Shown here in pieces: positions 6,031-11,959 of a DNA stretch of 11,959 nucleotides. Position 1 is the stretch's first letter; each line of letters begins with the position of its first letter. Both the position numbers and the translations under genes were made by a program. Under the pieces are notes generated by a model, which searched no databases, was not told the DNA's origin, and saw only the letters and a list, made by a program, of their open reading frames with translations. The stretch is from assembly GCA_002427845.1 (NCBI GenBank), contig DIYZ01000267.1, positions 1 through 11,959 on the forward strand, read 5' to 3'. The DNA comes from Chloracidobacterium sp. UBA6041 (GTDB lineage Bacteria; Acidobacteriota; Blastocatellia; Pyrinomonadales; Pyrinomonadaceae).

Positions 6031-6868
6031 CACCATTCTTTTCATCTCGACGCCACGCTGAAAGTGATCCGCCTTTCCCACCCCGACGCATGGAAACAAT
6101 CTCAGCCATTATCGCCAGCGCAACTTCCTCGGGCGTAACGGCGCCAATGTCCAATCCGATCGGCGCGTGGACCTGGCGTAGTTTTTCCTCCGCCACTCCG
6201 TTTTCGCGAAGGCGTCCGAGTACGATGTTTGTTCGGCGTTTGCTGCCGATGAGCCCAACATAATCCGCTTCCGTTGTGATGATCGCGCGCAGGCACTGCT
6301 CATCTTCACTATGTCCGCGCGTGACTATTGCCACACAAACGCCGCGCCCATTACCAACCGCCGCGCGCACTGCATCTGCCCAGTTTTCGGCCGCAACCAA
6401 TTCGATTAGTTCATCCGGAAAACGTTCGCGAGTTAGAAACTCCGCGCGGTCGTCGACCAGAGTCGCGCGATAACCTAATTGGCTGGCAAGTTTCGCAAGC
6501 GATGCCCCGACATGACCGGCGCCGCAGATTACTAAACGGGGCTCACGCTGGATGCGCTCGAAGAGTATCTGAGCATTGCTCCACTCGGTGAGTCCGGAAG
6601 CAAATTCACTGACGTGAAAAACACGCGTCTCCTCGCGTGAATTCAGAAACCTGTTTGCCTGTTGCCTCACGGCTGCATCCAGAGCCTCTACGCCCAGCCT
6701 GCCCAAGTGTGCTCCAGACTCTGCAATAAGCAGTTTTGTGCCCACGTTCGTTGCGCCGTCGATCAAAGTAGCAAGCGCGGCAATTGAACCCTCCTGGAGT
6801 ATTCGCGAGACGTGATCTGAAATTAGACTCGACGGAGTTTTATTTTCCGGGCGTGGGATGGATTGCAT
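5978..6868 (-). CDS. XdhC/CoxI family protein with Rossmann domain
   Basis: This encodes 296 residues, presumed cytoplasmic. The C-terminal XdhC Rossmann domain is clear: RLVICGAGHVGASLAKLASQLG (111-132), LVDDRAEF (137-144), AIVTRGHSEDEQCL, YVGLIGSKRR (203-212) and the closing HAPIGLDIGAVTPEEVALAIMAEIV (234-258). The first 105 residues align in style with the family's N-terminal domain (ALATLIDGATNVGTKLLI... LGRLGVEALDAAV) but lack its GGGC and CGG motifs. Those motifs are present in the stand-alone protein encoded at 7745-8068. Family members hand sulfurated molybdenum cofactor to xanthine or CO dehydrogenase-type enzymes, so the two proteins may form one chaperone. No such enzyme is in the window. 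The last 18 residues (from 279) are repeat-encoded and unlike the family. No Shine-Dalgarno is visible before the ATG. Confidence 0.88.
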   Translation of the reverse strand: MQSIPRPENKTPSSLISDHVSRILQEGSIAALATLIDGATNVGTKLLIAESGAHLGRLGVEALDAAVRQQANRFLNSREETRVFHVSEFASGLTEWSNAQILFERIQREPRLVICGAGHVGASLAKLASQLGYRATLVDDRAEFLTRERFPDELIELVAAENWADAVRAAVGNGRGVCVAIVTRGHSEDEQCLRAIITTEADYVGLIGSKRRTNIVLGRLRENGVAEEKLRQVHAPIGLDIGAVTPEEVALAIMAEIVSMRRGGKGGSLSAWRRDEKNGERVKGKGGTGERVRGNG

Positions 6869-6900
6869 TTGGCTAAATTACACGGCAACGACTCCAACAA

Positions 6901-7197
6901 CTATCTGGAAGGTGACGCTTTAGCCAATCCGAGTGCTGCGGCGGCGCGGCGAACGAGCCACCATGGGCCAACCAGCAAATAGAACGGATTCTTAAAGAAG
7001 GCGGGCCTGTTGCCTTCAATCGCGTGGCCAATGAACTGAAGAATCCAGCCAACCACGAACAGCGCGAGTGCCCAACGCCAGTTGAAGAAAAACAGCGGCA
7101 GCGAAACGACAATCATCGGAATGCCGATAGTATGCGTCAGTTTGTTTAGCGGATGTTGATGCTTGGCTTTGTAGTTATCGATGAAGGAATCACTCAT
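6901..7197 (-). CDS. Mpo1-like (DUF962) membrane protein
   Basis: This encodes 98 residues, starting at the ATG at 7197 (MSDSFIDNYKAKHQHPLNK). That start follows a strong GGAGG and overlaps the stop of the VOC gene as ATGA, so translation is coupled. A longer frame from 7308 exists but would overlap the VOC gene by over 100 bases and is rejected. Family signs are HQHPLNKLTHTIGIP (13-27), with conserved histidines and the N-x-x-x-H spacing, then QFIGHAIEGNRPAF (54-67), and two or more hydrophobic segments (about 24-38 and 42-58). The yeast relative Mpo1 is an iron-dependent dioxygenase of 2-hydroxy fatty acids, and the histidines are its metal ligands. A similar lipid oxidation role here is inference from family membership. 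Confidence 0.88.
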   Translation of the reverse strand: MSDSFIDNYKAKHQHPLNKLTHTIGIPMIVVSLPLFFFNWRWALALFVVGWILQFIGHAIEGNRPAFFKNPFYLLVGPWWLVRRAAAALGLAKASPSR

Positions 7198-7688
7198 TGG
7201 TTCTCCTCCTGTCTGGAAGAACTGAAGTTGGTCGAAGCTCCCTCTTTCGGCTTCGGGTTGCGCAGTCGTTGATAGAACCACCAGTGATGACCTTCCAGAT
7301 CTTCGCATTCATAGCCGCGATCGGTCCAATAGTCCTCACCGTAATCGGTTATTGCTGGCTCTGAAACAATACGGGCTCCCGCAGCACGGGCCTGTGCGCA
7401 GTGGGCCTCAACGTCATCAACGTAGACCATCATGTTCTGGGTGTTCGCGCCGTCGATGGCGCGCGGCGACTTCCGAAAAGAAGGTTTGTGCGCCAAGCCG
7501 TCCTGGCCCACCATAATCAGGCCTTCGCCATAGGTCAATTCAGAATGCTCGATGCTCCGACCTTCACCTTCAATCTTCAGCCGCACTTCGAAACCGAAGG
7601 CGCGACAAAGCCAATCAATCGCCGCCGCGGCGTCTTCGTAATAGACGGCGCTCGCGATGCGTGGCCAATCGGGCGGTGGTGGTTTCAT
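7194..7688 (-). CDS. VOC-fold (glyoxalase/dioxygenase-like) protein
   Basis: This encodes 164 residues from the ATG at 7688; a TTG two codons upstream is the other option. No good Shine-Dalgarno is seen for either. The sequence shows one vicinal-oxygen-chelate unit at about 10-140. The first beta-alpha-beta module is ASAVYYEDAAAAIDWLCRAFGFEVRLKI, followed by EHSELTYGEGLIMVG. The second module is MMVYVDDVEAHCAQARAAGARIVSEP, ending in DYWTDRGYECEDLEGHHWWFYQRL. This matches the PhnB/glyoxalase-like branch that is usually annotated only as VOC family protein. H48, E50 and H134 or H135 are candidate metal ligands, but the reaction is unknown. The last 25 residues are a polar tail that overlaps the next gene's start signal. 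The ATGA overlap ties its translation to the Mpo1-like gene. Confidence 0.87.
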   Translation of the reverse strand: MKPPPPDWPRIASAVYYEDAAAAIDWLCRAFGFEVRLKIEGEGRSIEHSELTYGEGLIMVGQDGLAHKPSFRKSPRAIDGANTQNMMVYVDDVEAHCAQARAAGARIVSEPAITDYGEDYWTDRGYECEDLEGHHWWFYQRLRNPKPKEGASTNFSSSRQEENQ

Positions 7689-7744
7689 ATTCAATCGAGC
7701 GCTTGGTCACCTAGCTAGTTGTTTAGCAATAACGTTTGAAGAGA

Positions 7745-8068
7745 TCACAGAGCATCGATGAAGATATCCATAGTCCCACCGCAGACCATTCCTTCTTCGC
7801 TCGCTTCTTCGGCGGTTAGGGAAAAGTGGTGCAATGCCGATTTGCCTGAACGCATCGCGTCACGTGCTTCGGCCCACACCTCTGCTTCAATGCAGCCGCC
7901 GCCTACCGTTCCCGCTACTTCTCCGTTTGCAAAAAACAGCATTTTCGCGCCTTTTTGCTGCGGCGTAGAACCGCGCGTGCGTGCAACCGTGGCCACTACG
8001 ACTCGCTCGCCACGCTTACTCGCTTCGCTAATCAGGCGGTAGAGATCGGTCTGTGCAATTGTTCCCAT
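7745..8068 (-). CDS. Stand-alone XdhC/CoxI N-terminal domain protein
   Basis: This encodes 107 residues comprising just the XdhC_CoxI N-terminal domain: VVVATVARTRGSTPQQKGAKML (23-44), GTVGGGCIEAEVWAEA (53-68) and EEGMVCGGTMDIFIDAL (91-107). The glycine-rich GGGC and CGG motifs and their cysteines (C59, C96) are intact. Family members help insert molybdenum cofactor into xanthine dehydrogenase or CO dehydrogenase-like enzymes. A normal full-length XdhC has this domain fused to a Rossmann domain. Here the Rossmann domain is on a separate gene (5978-6868) two genes downstream. There is no Shine-Dalgarno before the ATG. The 87 bases back to the coiled-coil gene hold no terminator, so co-transcription is possible. 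Confidence 0.88.
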   Translation of the reverse strand: MGTIAQTDLYRLISEASKRGERVVVATVARTRGSTPQQKGAKMLFFANGEVAGTVGGGCIEAEVWAEARDAMRSGKSALHHFSLTAEEASEEGMVCGGTMDIFIDAL

Positions 8069-8155
8069 AAACTGCCGATTAGAACACCCGTGCTTGCCCG
8101 TCTCATGCTCTTGCTGTCAACGTGAAATAGCGACAGGCACGAAATCTGACTTAAT

Positions 8156-8932
8156 TTATTCGGGTCTGGCTCGATTGTTGGCGGGGCGAGGCTCAGTTCG
8201 CGTGGAACTGTCCTGCTGCTGCACCTCCAGGCGGCGACGCAACGAATCAACTTCGGCGTCCGCCGTCCCAATCGATTGCTCCAGACGCGTTTGGCTCGTT
8301 TCAAGTATCCTGATCTGCGCCTGCACACGCGCCTTTTCATTTTCGAGTTGGCGACGGCGTGCCTCTCTCGCCTCCTCCGGATGCACCGTGCCATATCCAG
8401 CCGCTCGCTCGATGTTCTCCGGCCTTGAGTCGTAATCGATCTGATCAAGCTTCGCCTGCAAGTCTGCCAGTTTGCTCTCAGCGTCCACTAATTGGGCGCG
8501 CAAGCTTTCCGCGCGCTGCTCTGCTCGCGTGAGTCGCTCCATGTCGATCAACGAGCGCTCATTGTCCTGCATCTGAGTCAACTTATCGTTTAGTCTGGTG
8601 ACCTGATTTGAGAGCGCATTGATTGTCTGCTGCATGTCCTGTTCGTCTGAATTTTTCGCCGTCGACTTGCCCTTCTTTGGCTGCGGATTCTCAGTTGCTT
8701 GCTGGGTCTCCGCCGCGTTGTCCTCCGCTGTGCTGACGATTTTTTCGTCGCCGGAAGCGGCCGTCTGTTCGGTTCCCGGCCGAGCGATCGTCGGATTCGT
8801 AACGACGGGCGCGGTCACACGACGGGCGCGGCGTTTTCGCCTCCGCTGAGCGTCCGCATCGATGGAACAAACGCTCAGCGCAAAGACCACAGTTAATAGA
8901 AACGCCATATACCGAATAGATCGACTTTGCAT
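8156..8932 (-). CDS. Exported coiled-coil protein, unknown function
   Basis: This encodes 258 residues from the ATG at 8932, which follows GTGAGGA at good spacing. An upstream in-frame start at 8971 would put 13 residues before the signal peptide and is less likely. The signal peptide (RYMAFLLTVVFALSVCSIDADA) is followed by a very basic stretch (QRRRKRRARR) and a disordered Thr/Ala/Gln/Lys-rich linker to about 95. Two heptad-rich coiled coils follow: about 98-168 (NALSNQVTRLNDKLTQMQ... AESKLADLQAKLDQI) and about 187-240 (EEAREARRRQLENEKARVQAQIRIL... LRRRLEVQQQ). Between them lies a hinge, DYDSRPENIERAAGYGTVHPE. The protein is probably periplasmic and oligomeric. I recognise no named family; envelope organisation or peptidoglycan contact would be guesses. 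Confidence 0.8.
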   Translation of the reverse strand: MQSRSIRYMAFLLTVVFALSVCSIDADAQRRRKRRARRVTAPVVTNPTIARPGTEQTAASGDEKIVSTAEDNAAETQQATENPQPKKGKSTAKNSDEQDMQQTINALSNQVTRLNDKLTQMQDNERSLIDMERLTRAEQRAESLRAQLVDAESKLADLQAKLDQIDYDSRPENIERAAGYGTVHPEEAREARRRQLENEKARVQAQIRILETSQTRLEQSIGTADAEVDSLRRRLEVQQQDSSTRTEPRPANNRARPE

Positions 8933-9139
8933 TAGATATTCCTCACTATTGCCTCGGCAGGTTGCCTTCAAGATAACGCTTGTTTAGAGATGCGTACAAG
9001 TATTCCCCGGCTGTCTTAGAGTTAACACGTCAGCGTCGAGTGGGGGTTCCTGAAACTCGAACCTCAGCGCCATAACCCCTTCAAGTTCGGACTTCATGGC
9101 AACAAACTATTTGCAGCAGTTTAGCATGCGTTGACAATG
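8933..9139. other. Spacer between valS and the coiled-coil gene
   Basis: There is no gene here. On the minus strand it holds the ribosome site of the coiled-coil gene at its left end. An inverted repeat GGTTC/GAACC lies at 9045-9063. A TGACA-T-TGTCA pairing sits at the valS stop. Neither has a U-tract, so I cannot place a terminator for valS, and no promoter with two good boxes was found. Confidence 0.4.
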
Positions 9140-11830
9140 TCATTGCAGATTCTCGACGGTCTGTTCCAGTTGAGCAGTGCGTTGCGCAATGTCAGCGATC
9201 CGCGCGCGCACTTCATTCACCTTTTCTTCAGGCGCACGCTCGGCAAACTGAGGATTGGCCAGTTGTGCTTTCAGCTTCGACCCTTCGGCCGCGAGTTTCT
9301 CTTTTTCTTTTCCCAGCCGCTGCCGCTCCTGCGCGAAATCTATTAGACCCGCCAACGGCACTGCGACTTCCGCGCTGCCGGCCAAAACAGCCCGCGCCGA
9401 GGCACGCGGCGCATCCAGTTGAGCATTGATGGAAACTTCCGAAGCCCTTACGAGCCGCCTGATCTGGCCTGCATTTGCCAGAAACATTGAGCGCAACTTT
9501 TCATCGGGCGACCCAATCAGCACCGGTACCGGTTCGCTCGGCTTGATGTTCATTTCGGAACGAATGTTACGCACGCGCGAGATGAGATCGATCACGGCCT
9601 GCATCTCCCACTCGGCGTTTTCATCGATCAGGCTCGCCTTACCTTCCGGATATGCAGCCAGCATTATTGTTGGCGCCGCGCCTCGGTAAGCTTCGTGAAG
9701 CAGGCTTTCGTGCGCACCGGGAAGTCGCTGCCAGAGATCCTCTGTGATGTAAGGCATGAAGGGATGCAACAAGCGCAGCGCCTGTTCAAGCACAGTTATC
9801 AAGCGAACTCGCGCTTGATCCCGCTGGGCCGTCGATTCTTCAGCCGTGACGTCGCTCTTGGTCAGCTCGATGTACCAGTCACAAAAATCGTCCCAGAAGA
9901 AGTGATAGAGCGTTTGCACTGCTTCGTGGAATTGATAACCGGCTAACGCCTCGCGCACGTCACGCGCAGTTTTGTTCAGGCGCGAAAGTATCCAACGATC
10001 GTGCAGCGCCAACTCCGGACCAGAGGTATTCAAGATCTCGGGATTAATTGTCGCGCCTTCGGAATTCAGCAAACAGAAGCGCGCGGCATTCCAGATCTTG
10101 TTGGCAAAGTTGCGATACGACTCGACCTGCTTGTCGTTCCAGCGAATGTCTGTGCTCCCTACCGAGGCCAGTTTTAGTCGCGTGGCGTCCACGCCATATT
10201 TTTCGAACACCTCGAGCGGATCGATGCCATTCATTTTGGTCTTCGACATTCGCTGGCCATGGACGTCGAGAATGGTGCCGTTGATGAAAACGTCGGCAAA
10301 CGGCTCGCGACTCATGAACTTCCTGCCCATCATGACCATGCGCGATACCCATAAGAAAATGATGTCACGCCCGGTAATCAGGACCGAGGTCGGATAAAAA
10401 GTCTCAAGGTCTTTCGTTTGTTCCGGCCAGCCCAACGTCGAAAAGGGCCAAAGCGCCGCCGAAAACCACGTGTCGAGCACGTCCTGGTCCTGGGTCAACT
10501 CATTGGTACCAGCCTTTGCCCGCGCTTCTTCCTCTGACCGGGCAACGATTATCTCGCCGTCTTTTGTGTACCATGCGGGAATCTGATGACCCCACCAGAG
10601 CTGGCGCGAGATGGTCCAGTCGCGCAGGTTCTCTAGCCAGTTTGTATAAACCTTTTCATAGGGGACTTCAGGAACAAAGCGCGGCTTCTTCTCCCGCGCC
10701 ATCAATTCAAGCGCAAGATCTCGCAACTCATCCATCCGCATAAACCACTGAGTGGAAATCAAGGGCTCGATAACCGTCTTGCAGCGCTCGCACTTTGAAA
10801 TGGAGAACTCGTAGTCAACAATTTTTTCCAGCAGACCCAGCTCTGCAAATCTTTCCACAACCTTCGCGCGGGCCTTGTAGCGATCGAGTCCCGCAAAATC
10901 AGCGCCGGCTTCGTTCGTCATTTTCGCGTGGACGTCAATGACGACGATTTGAGCAAGATCGTGGCGCTGGCCCATGTCGTAGTCATTTGGATCGTGTGCA
11001 GGCGTAACTTTTACGGCGCCCGTGCCAAATTCAGCGTCGACAAACTCGTCGGCGACAACCGGAATCTCGCGACCAGTCAGCGGCAGTAATAAGGTTGAGC
11101 CAACCAGCTCGCGGTAACGCTCATCGTTTGGGTTCACCGCAACAGCAGTATCGCCAAGCATAGTTTCAGGACGCGTCGTGGCGACGGTTACCCCTCCTTC
11201 ACCGTTCTTTGCCGGATAGCGAAGGTAGTAAAGTTTTCCTGGCTGCGGGTCCTTCAGCACTTCCAGGTCGGACAATACCGTCTGATCATTCGGGCACCAG
11301 TTGACGATTCGGTTGCCGCGATAAATCATGCCGTCCTCGTAAAGGCGCACAAAAACTTCCCGAACAGCCCGCGCCAGGTCCTCGTCCATCGTAAATTTTT
11401 CGCGAGACCAGTCGACGGAAGCGCCCTCTCGTCGCATCTGCCTGGTAATCTGGCCGCCCGATTCCTTTTTCCACTTCCAGACCCGTTCAATAAATTTTTC
11501 GCGGCCGAGATCATGACGGGTCAGCCCCTCCTTCTTCAGTTCGCGCGTCACCATCAACTGGGTTGAGATACCCGCGTGGTCCATACCTGGCAACCAGAGC
11601 GTGCGGTAACCACACATGCGCTTATAACGCGTGAGCACGTCCATCATCGTGTGTTGCAGAGCATGGCCCAGGTGCAACGAACCGGTAACGTTTGGCGGCG
11701 GGATCGCTATGGAGAAGACGGGCGCATGTTCGTCGCGATTAACTTCGGGCGCAAAAAAACCGAGCTTTTCCCAACGCTCGTAATGGTTCTGTTCCGCTTG
11801 TTTGGGATCGTATTGTTTAGGGATTTCCAT
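9140..11830 (-). CDS. valS: Valyl-tRNA synthetase
   Basis: This encodes 896 residues, a normal length for the cytoplasmic enzyme that charges tRNA-Val. The class I HIGH signature is PPPNVTGSLHLGHAL (44-58). The CP1 editing domain is complete, with TTRPETMLGDTAVAVNP (218-234) and VKVTPAHDPNDYDMGQRH (273-290). Next come a CxxC pair (C347, C350), STQWFMRMDEL, and the DVLDTWFSAALWPFSTLGWP and TGRDIIFLWVSRM blocks. The second signature reads RMSKTKMNG (527-535) instead of the usual KMSKSxGN; the central MSK is kept. The anticodon-binding domain (for example HDRWILSRLN) and a C-terminal coiled-coil arm (about 825-896, ERQRLGKEKEKL...) are present. The start ATG at 11830 gives the expected MEIPKQYDPKQAEQNHYERWE N-terminus but has no Shine-Dalgarno. 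No T-box-like leader is evident in the 129 bases upstream. Confidence 0.97.
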   Translation of the reverse strand: MEIPKQYDPKQAEQNHYERWEKLGFFAPEVNRDEHAPVFSIAIPPPNVTGSLHLGHALQHTMMDVLTRYKRMCGYRTLWLPGMDHAGISTQLMVTRELKKEGLTRHDLGREKFIERVWKWKKESGGQITRQMRREGASVDWSREKFTMDEDLARAVREVFVRLYEDGMIYRGNRIVNWCPNDQTVLSDLEVLKDPQPGKLYYLRYPAKNGEGGVTVATTRPETMLGDTAVAVNPNDERYRELVGSTLLLPLTGREIPVVADEFVDAEFGTGAVKVTPAHDPNDYDMGQRHDLAQIVVIDVHAKMTNEAGADFAGLDRYKARAKVVERFAELGLLEKIVDYEFSISKCERCKTVIEPLISTQWFMRMDELRDLALELMAREKKPRFVPEVPYEKVYTNWLENLRDWTISRQLWWGHQIPAWYTKDGEIIVARSEEEARAKAGTNELTQDQDVLDTWFSAALWPFSTLGWPEQTKDLETFYPTSVLITGRDIIFLWVSRMVMMGRKFMSREPFADVFINGTILDVHGQRMSKTKMNGIDPLEVFEKYGVDATRLKLASVGSTDIRWNDKQVESYRNFANKIWNAARFCLLNSEGATINPEILNTSGPELALHDRWILSRLNKTARDVREALAGYQFHEAVQTLYHFFWDDFCDWYIELTKSDVTAEESTAQRDQARVRLITVLEQALRLLHPFMPYITEDLWQRLPGAHESLLHEAYRGAAPTIMLAAYPEGKASLIDENAEWEMQAVIDLISRVRNIRSEMNIKPSEPVPVLIGSPDEKLRSMFLANAGQIRRLVRASEVSINAQLDAPRASARAVLAGSAEVAVPLAGLIDFAQERQRLGKEKEKLAAEGSKLKAQLANPQFAERAPEEKVNEVRARIADIAQRTAQLEQTVENLQ

Positions 11831-11863
11831 TTATGGTTTGCCACTTTGACTCATCGTTTAGAA

Positions 11864-11879
11864 GCGGGACTTGTCCCGC
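11864..11879. repeat. Perfect hairpin in the valS leader
   Basis: GCGGGAC-TT-GTCCCGC is a seven-base perfect stem with a two-base loop (in practice a six-base stem with four unpaired bases). It is 34 bases before the valS start. A close relative, GCGGAC-AA-GTCCGC, lies at 11945-11958, and GTCCGC...GCGGAC also occurs at 183-197. This favours a dispersed repeat over a valS-specific control element. Confidence 0.55.
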
Positions 11880-11900
11880 CTGTGTTTCAAGTAAAATTGC

Positions 11901-11928
11901 ATTGTAAGGCAAAGCGAAAAGATTTCCA
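11901..11928 (-). promoter_or_regulatory. valS: Candidate valS promoter
   Basis: On the minus strand TACAAT (11906-11901, five of six to the -10 consensus) lies 16 bases after TGGAAA (11928-11923, four of six to the -35 consensus). Initiation a few bases downstream would give a leader of roughly 65 bases that includes the 11864-11879 hairpin. It is the best two-box match I found, but sigma factor preferences in this lineage are unknown. Confidence 0.35.
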
Positions 11929-11944
11929 CTCGCCATCAAAAACG

Positions 11945-11958
11945 GCGGACAAGTCCGC
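11945..11958. repeat. Second edge hairpin, related to the one in the valS leader
   Basis: GCGGAC-AA-GTCCGC has six-base perfect arms and a two-base loop. It shares the GCGG(G)AC/GT(C)CCGC design with 11864-11879, 66 bases away, with the loop complementary (AA versus TT). It is at the window edge, so the full element may continue beyond. Confidence 0.5.
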
Positions 11959-11959
11959 T

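Noticed and set aside
7198..7308. Longer start for the Mpo1-like protein
   Set aside because: The extension lies wholly inside the VOC gene in another frame and has no family similarity; the ATG at 7197 has a strong ribosome site and the usual family N-terminus.
8032..8448. 138-codon minus-strand frame overlapping the coiled-coil and XdhC genes
   Set aside because: It is an out-of-frame shadow of the Arg/Glu-rich coiled-coil gene; its Arg-rich composition follows from that.
9045..9063. Possible tRNA-like or terminator stem after valS
   Set aside because: It has only a five-base stem with no U-tract, and no cloverleaf can be assembled around it.
11831..11959. T-box riboswitch for valS
   Set aside because: No T-box core sequence or specifier stem can be made out, the leader is short, and the hairpin there looks like a dispersed repeat.

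Overview
This window of about 12 kb has every convincing gene on the minus strand. The gene set is a secreted Ycf48-like propeller, a VIT/VWA protein, a Mpo1-like protein, XdhC proteins on two separate ORFs and a periplasmic coiled-coil protein. Together with moderate-to-high GC and hairpin-rich intergenic repeats, this suggests an Acidobacteriota genome, perhaps class Blastocatellia. That placement is inference from gene style; no marker for taxonomy is present except valS.

Layout in transcription order (right to left). (1) 11959-9140: valS (valyl-tRNA synthetase) with a possible promoter and a leader containing a perfect hairpin. (2) 8932-8156: a secreted coiled-coil protein of unknown function. 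(3) 8068-5978: two XdhC/CoxI-family genes. One is a stand-alone N-terminal domain, the other a Rossmann-domain protein with a degenerate N-domain. They are separated by a translationally coupled VOC-fold gene and a Mpo1/DUF962 membrane protein gene. (4) 5898-4624: a 12-TM MFS exporter of the MFS_3/EntS type. Between it and the second XdhC gene lies a minisatellite-like G-rich/C-rich repeat, which also encodes the XdhC C-terminal tail. (5) 4623-4255: an intergenic stretch packed with small perfect hairpins with three-base loops. (6) 4254-2053: a secreted VIT + von Willebrand A protein. (7) 1758-515: a secreted seven-bladed Ycf48-like propeller, translationally coupled to a small acidic protein that resembles immunity-type proteins. 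A strong intrinsic terminator at 360-328 closes this unit. (8) 326-1: non-coding sequence with another cluster of hairpins of the same style.

Functionally the window is mostly a chain of housekeeping and accessory genes, not one obvious pathway. The likely linked groups are the XdhC pair (maturation of molybdenum hydroxylases, although no hydroxylase subunit is present), the VOC-Mpo1 pair, and the propeller-small protein pair. I see no phage, transposase, CRISPR, tRNA or rRNA. The least explained material is the hairpin repeats at both edges and at 4397-4556, the repeat-derived tail of the XdhC protein, and a 44-codon reading frame after the small acidic gene.
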